Assembly: GCA_016760525.1 (NCBI GenBank)
Contig: JAESUW010000046.1
Coordinates: 1-34,760, forward strand
Source of the DNA: Labilibaculum sp.
GTDB taxonomy: Bacteria; Bacteroidota; Bacteroidia; Bacteroidales; Marinifilaceae
Direction: 5' to 3'
Length of the DNA: 34,760 nt
A model generated the notes under the pieces. It was not told the origin of the DNA. It made no database searches and was given only the letters and a program-made list of their open reading frames with translations. The translations under genes and the position numbers were made by a program. Of the stretch, positions 31,084-34,760 are shown piece after piece (position 1 is the first letter of the stretch; every line of letters begins with the position of its first letter).

Positions 31084-34000
31084 ATGATAAAAGACAACAT
31101 AAAGAAAGTACTGGTATTAGGTTCAGGAGCACTTAAAATTGGTGAAGCAGGGGAGTTTGACTATTCTGGATCTCAGGCATTAAAAGCAATGAAGGAAGAA
31201 GGTATTTATACCGTACTTATCAATCCTAATATTGCAACCGTACAAACTTCAAAAGGAATTGCCGATCAAATTTATTTTTTGCCGGTTACTCTTCATTTTG
31301 TAGAACAAGTTATTCTAAAGGAAAAACCTGATGGAATCCTTTTGGCTTTTGGAGGACAAACTGCATTAAACTGTGGTGTTGAGCTATTCAATGCCGGATT
31401 ACTAAAGAAATACAACCTTCAGGTTTTGGGTACTCCAATCGAAGCTATTATTAAAACTGAAGACAGAGAGATATTTGCCAACGAACTTCGTAGTATCGAT
31501 GTGAAAACTCCACGGTCATTTGCCGTAGGATCGATTCCTGAAGCATTAAAAGCCGCTGAAAAACTTGGTTTCCCAATTATTATTCGTGCAGCCTTTACTT
31601 TAGGAGGACAAGGAAGTGGATTCTGTTCGAATATGGATGAATTGGCGAAATTAGCTGAAAATGCATTATCTTATTCAAATCAGATATTAGTAGAGGAATC
31701 TCTAAAAGGGTGGAAAGAAGTAGAGTACGAGGTGGTTCGGGATGTACACGATAACTGTATCACAGTTTGTAATATGGAGAACTTTGATCCATTGGGAATT
31801 CATACGGGTGAAAGTATCGTTATTGCTCCCTCTCAAACACTAACAAATTCGGAGTACCACAAACTAAGATCTTTAGCAATCAAGATTATTCGTCACTTTG
31901 GCGTTGTTGGAGAGTGTAACGTTCAGTATGCACTTGATCCTAATTCAGAAGATTATCGTGTAATTGAGGTGAATGCCCGTTTGTCGAGATCATCGGCATT
32001 GGCTTCTAAAGCAACTGGTTATCCTTTGGCTTTCATTGCCGCAAAACTTAGTTTGGGGTATGCTTTACACGAGCTTAAGAATGCTGTAACACAAACAACA
32101 ACAGCTTGTTTCGAGCCTGCTTTAGATTATGTAGTTTGTAAAATTCCTCGTTGGGATTTAAACAAGTTTGAAGGTGTAACCAAAGAGATTGGTTCCAGCA
32201 TGAAGAGTGTAGGAGAAGTAATGGCCATAGGTCGTAACTTCGAGGAAGCCGTTCAAAAAGGTTTACGTATGATTGGTCAGGGAATGCACGGGTTTGTTGG
32301 AAATGTTCATTCAAAATTCGACAATGTTGATCAGGAATTAAGTCATCCAACAGATATGCGTATTTTCTCCATCGCACAAGCTTTTGAGGAAGGATATTCT
32401 ATTGACAAAATACACGACCTAACCAAAATTGATAAATGGTTTCTAAGTAAGTTGGAACACATTACAAAATTGAAATGGGATCTTCAGAAATATAATAACT
32501 TACAGGAATTACCTGATGAATTACTTAAGGCGTCCAAAGTATACGGTTTTTCTGATTTTCAGTTAGCTCGTTTTGTTTTAAAACCTGAGAGAACTGATAT
32601 GGAATCGGAGCTTTTAGAGGTGAGGAGACATCGTAAAGCAAAAGGAATTGTTCCGGTTGTTAAGCAAATTGATACGTTGGCAGCAGAGTATCCTGCACAA
32701 ACGAACTACGTTTATTTAACCTATAGTGGTGATGAAAATGATCTCACCTATGTCAACGATAATCAATCAGTTATTGTTTTAGGTTCCGGAGCCTATCGAA
32801 TTGGGTCTTCGGTTGAATTTGACTGGTGTAGTGTAAATGCACTAAACGCAGTAAATAAAGAAGGTTTACGATCTGTAATGATCAATTATAATCCTGAAAC
32901 GGTAAGTACCGATTACGATGTATGTGATCGTTTGTACTTTGATGAGCTTTCTTTCGAAAGAGTATTGGATATTATCGATTTGGAATCGCCTCGTGGTGTT
33001 ATTGTATCCGTTGGAGGACAGATTCCTCAGAACCTATCAATGCGTTTGCACAAAGCAGATGTAAAAGTTTTAGGGACATCACCTGAATCAATTGACAGAG
33101 CAGAAAACCGCCAGACCTTTTCTGCCATGCTTGATGAATTGAAAATTGATCAGCCCAGATGGAATGAGCTAACAAGCAAAGAGGCAATTAATGACTTTAT
33201 TGATGAAGTAGGTTTTCCGGTCTTAATCAGACCAAGCTATGTGCTTTCAGGTGCAGCAATGAATGTGGTCTCTAATAAAGATGAATTAGGTCATTTTCTG
33301 GATTTAGCCGCGCAAGTATCAAAGCAATATCCAGTTGTTGTAAGTGAATTTATTCAGGAAGCAAAAGAGATTGAATTCGATGGTGTAGCTAAAAATGGTG
33401 AAATTATTATTGATGCCATTTCAGAACACGTTGAGTTTGCCGGAGTACATTCCGGAGATGCTACTTTGGTATTTCCTCCGCAAAAATTGTACTTCGAAAC
33501 CATTCGCAGAATTCGTAAGATTGCCGCTAAAATTGCAAAATCATTGAACATTACCGGGCCATTTAACATGCAGTTACTGGCAAAAGATAATGACATAAAA
33601 GTGATCGAGTGTAACCTGCGTGCAAGTAGAAGTTTTCCGTTTGTATCGAAAGTTATGGACTTCAATTTTATCGAAATTGCCACTCAGGCAATGTTAGGAG
33701 CTAACATTCCAAACAATTTGCCTTCAATGTTCGAGTTAGAGCATATTGGAATAAAAGCATCTCAATTTTCTTTCTCAAGACTCTCAAAAGCAGATCCGGT
33801 TTTAGGTGTGGATATGTCTTCGACAGGTGAAGTGGGCTGTATAGGAGCTGATTATTACGATGCAATATTAAAAGCAATGTTATCAGTTGGTTACCGCATA
33901 CCGAAGAGTGCGATACTAATTAGTAGTGGGCCTATTCGCTCGAAGATAGAGCTTTTGAAAAGTGCAAAGATGCTTGAAGAAAGAGGTCATAAATTGTACG

Positions 34001-34326
34001 GCACAAGAGGTACTGCAAAATTCTTGGAAGAGAACGGTGTCACTATCGAAAGTGTAGGTTGGCCTGATGAAGATGTTGAAATAACTGCTCACAATTTAAT
34101 TAAAGAACGTAAAGTTGATTTGGTAATTAACATACCAAAAAACTTAAGTAAATCTGAATTGAATAACGATTATCTGATCAGAAGAACTGCGATTGACTTG
34201 AATATTCCTTTGGTAACCAATGCTCGTTTAGCATCAGCCTTTATCTATTCATTCTGCAAAAAATCAATAGAAGATTTAGGAATTGATAGCTATAGCGACT
34301 ACGTAGATCAAAAGCAGGATTGGTAA
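31084..34326 (+). CDS. carB: Carbamoyl-phosphate synthase large subunit
   Basis: CarB makes carbamoyl phosphate from bicarbonate, ammonia and two ATP. The protein is 1080 residues from the ATG at 31084 (MIKDNIKKVLVLGSGALKIG), the normal length; an upstream GTG start would add 24 residues encoded by spacer repeat. It has two homologous ATP-grasp halves, the first opening with GSGALKIGEAGEFDYSG and the second with LGSGAYRIGSSVEFDWCSV. The C-terminal MGS-like regulatory domain (roughly the last 130 residues) contains GTRGTAKFLEENG and VDLVINIPKN. Whether ornithine or UMP effectors act on it cannot be read from the sequence. It is the last gene of the cluster and a strong terminator follows. Confidence 0.97.
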   Translation: MIKDNIKKVLVLGSGALKIGEAGEFDYSGSQALKAMKEEGIYTVLINPNIATVQTSKGIADQIYFLPVTLHFVEQVILKEKPDGILLAFGGQTALNCGVELFNAGLLKKYNLQVLGTPIEAIIKTEDREIFANELRSIDVKTPRSFAVGSIPEALKAAEKLGFPIIIRAAFTLGGQGSGFCSNMDELAKLAENALSYSNQILVEESLKGWKEVEYEVVRDVHDNCITVCNMENFDPLGIHTGESIVIAPSQTLTNSEYHKLRSLAIKIIRHFGVVGECNVQYALDPNSEDYRVIEVNARLSRSSALASKATGYPLAFIAAKLSLGYALHELKNAVTQTTTACFEPALDYVVCKIPRWDLNKFEGVTKEIGSSMKSVGEVMAIGRNFEEAVQKGLRMIGQGMHGFVGNVHSKFDNVDQELSHPTDMRIFSIAQAFEEGYSIDKIHDLTKIDKWFLSKLEHITKLKWDLQKYNNLQELPDELLKASKVYGFSDFQLARFVLKPERTDMESELLEVRRHRKAKGIVPVVKQIDTLAAEYPAQTNYVYLTYSGDENDLTYVNDNQSVIVLGSGAYRIGSSVEFDWCSVNALNAVNKEGLRSVMINYNPETVSTDYDVCDRLYFDELSFERVLDIIDLESPRGVIVSVGGQIPQNLSMRLHKADVKVLGTSPESIDRAENRQTFSAMLDELKIDQPRWNELTSKEAINDFIDEVGFPVLIRPSYVLSGAAMNVVSNKDELGHFLDLAAQVSKQYPVVVSEFIQEAKEIEFDGVAKNGEIIIDAISEHVEFAGVHSGDATLVFPPQKLYFETIRRIRKIAAKIAKSLNITGPFNMQLLAKDNDIKVIECNLRASRSFPFVSKVMDFNFIEIATQAMLGANIPNNLPSMFELEHIGIKASQFSFSRLSKADPVLGVDMSSTGEVGCIGADYYDAILKAMLSVGYRIPKSAILISSGPIRSKIELLKSAKMLEERGHKLYGTRGTAKFLEENGVTIESVGWPDEDVEITAHNLIKERKVDLVINIPKNLSKSELNNDYLIRRTAIDLNIPLVTNARLASAFIYSFCKKSIEDLGIDSYSDYVDQKQDW

Positions 34327-34402
34327 AATATTATTTTTGGTGCTCTCACTCTTAGTGAGGCTACAAATTATTTCAAAAAAATATTGCTTTGCTGCAATTT
34401 AC

Positions 34403-34440
34403 AAACCCGACAGGATATTGATATCCTGCCGGGTTTTTTA
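34403..34440 (+). terminator. Terminator of the arg-car cluster
   Basis: AAACCCG-A-CAGGATAT (34403-34418) and ATATCCTG-C-CGGGTTT (34421-34436) pair over 15 positions with one A-C mismatch, followed by 6 T. It is about 75 bases past the carB stop and suits the end of a long operon. Confidence 0.9.
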
Positions 34441-34495
34441 TTTTATCCTAATCTGATAGCATCGAAGATTTGTAATACAAACTATATTATTTTTA

Positions 34496-34530
34496 GCTCC
34501 CACAGGTTTTCGAAACCTGTCGGGGCTTTT
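34496..34530. repeat. Palindromic repeat or second terminator
   Basis: ACAGGTTT-TCG-AAACCTGT (34502-34520) is a perfect 8-bp stem with a TCG loop, extended outward by GCTCC/GGGGC after one mismatch and followed by CTTTTA. It shares the CGACAGG / CCTGTCGGG words with the terminator just upstream. It may be a dispersed Bacteroidota palindrome used as a bidirectional terminator. Confidence 0.55.
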
Positions 34531-34760
34531 ATGTGAAAATAAATTGTGCGAAAGAATTATTAGTAGGAAGCGAAAAAAAAACAAGCGAATTTATATTGTT
34601 TTGATCAAGAGGTTCTGTGGGAACAACAAATTTATTTGTTTATGAACTATAAAAAAACACGATATAAGGGTTACCTTTTTCATTTATACGGAATTAAAGG
34701 GTATAAAAGAAAATAATACTCTTCAATAAGAAACATTAAATGATAACTAATTGGGGGAGT

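Larger units (their letters stand above)
34327..34760. other. Intergenic region downstream of carB
   Basis: About 430 bases to the window edge. Apart from the two palindromes described separately (34403-34440 and 34496-34530) I see no gene, promoter or RNA that I can support. The last 200 bases are A/T-rich and unremarkable. Confidence 0.6.

Overview
The window is low-GC chromosomal DNA from a member of the Bacteroidota, probably a marine Bacteroidales/Marinilabiliales-type organism. This is inferred from the protein families (GNAT-led arginine operon, DUF6155, long curlin-repeat protein), from repeated TAnnTTTG promoter elements with little Shine-Dalgarno signal, and from typical palindromic intergenic repeats. 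No species name can be given from sequence alone.

Layout. (1) 59-2048, minus: a complete tyrosine recombinase and a multi-HTH excisionase-like protein, placed just beyond the 3' end of mnmE (2289-3686, minus). This looks like the end of an integrated element that runs off the left edge. (2) 3887-5480: small proteins of unknown or weakly known role, one of them a VTT-type membrane protein. (3) 5731-10434: a stress/ion-homeostasis block with a universal stress protein, a NarL-type histidine kinase/response regulator pair and the Na+/H+ antiporter NhaA. The same AGTAGGG-WW-TTCCCC box lies upstream of both the uspA-like gene and nhaA. (4) 10676-12327: tRNA-Leu(UAG), a nitronate monooxygenase-family protein and a DUF6155 protein. 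(5) 12328-14558: a long non-coding stretch, then a secreted curlin-repeat protein of about 39 half-repeats. (6) 14840-20862, minus: gltBD glutamate synthase, with a structured mRNA leader upstream. (7) 21259-21534, minus: a small membrane protein. (8) 21949-34326, plus: an arginine biosynthesis cluster, GNAT acyltransferase-argG-argC-argD-argB-argE-argH-carA-carB.

The most remarkable element is 21949-22593, between the arg promoter and the first enzyme gene. It holds four consecutive short ORFs (18, 28, 36 and 46 codons), each with a cluster of Arg codons near codons 8-15. The first three are each followed by an intrinsic terminator with a U-tract, and the fourth contains two weaker terminator-like hairpins. 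This reads as four tandem ribosome-mediated attenuators in one leader, all sensing arginine supply. In unit 1 an 8-bp antiterminator pairing that excludes the terminator can be written down, and its arm lies where a ribosome at the leader stop codon would cover it.

The genes fit together around nitrogen: GltBD makes glutamate, the arg cluster converts glutamate to arginine, and CarAB supplies carbamoyl phosphate. The cluster has no ornithine (or N-acyl-ornithine) carbamoyltransferase gene, so that step must be encoded elsewhere.
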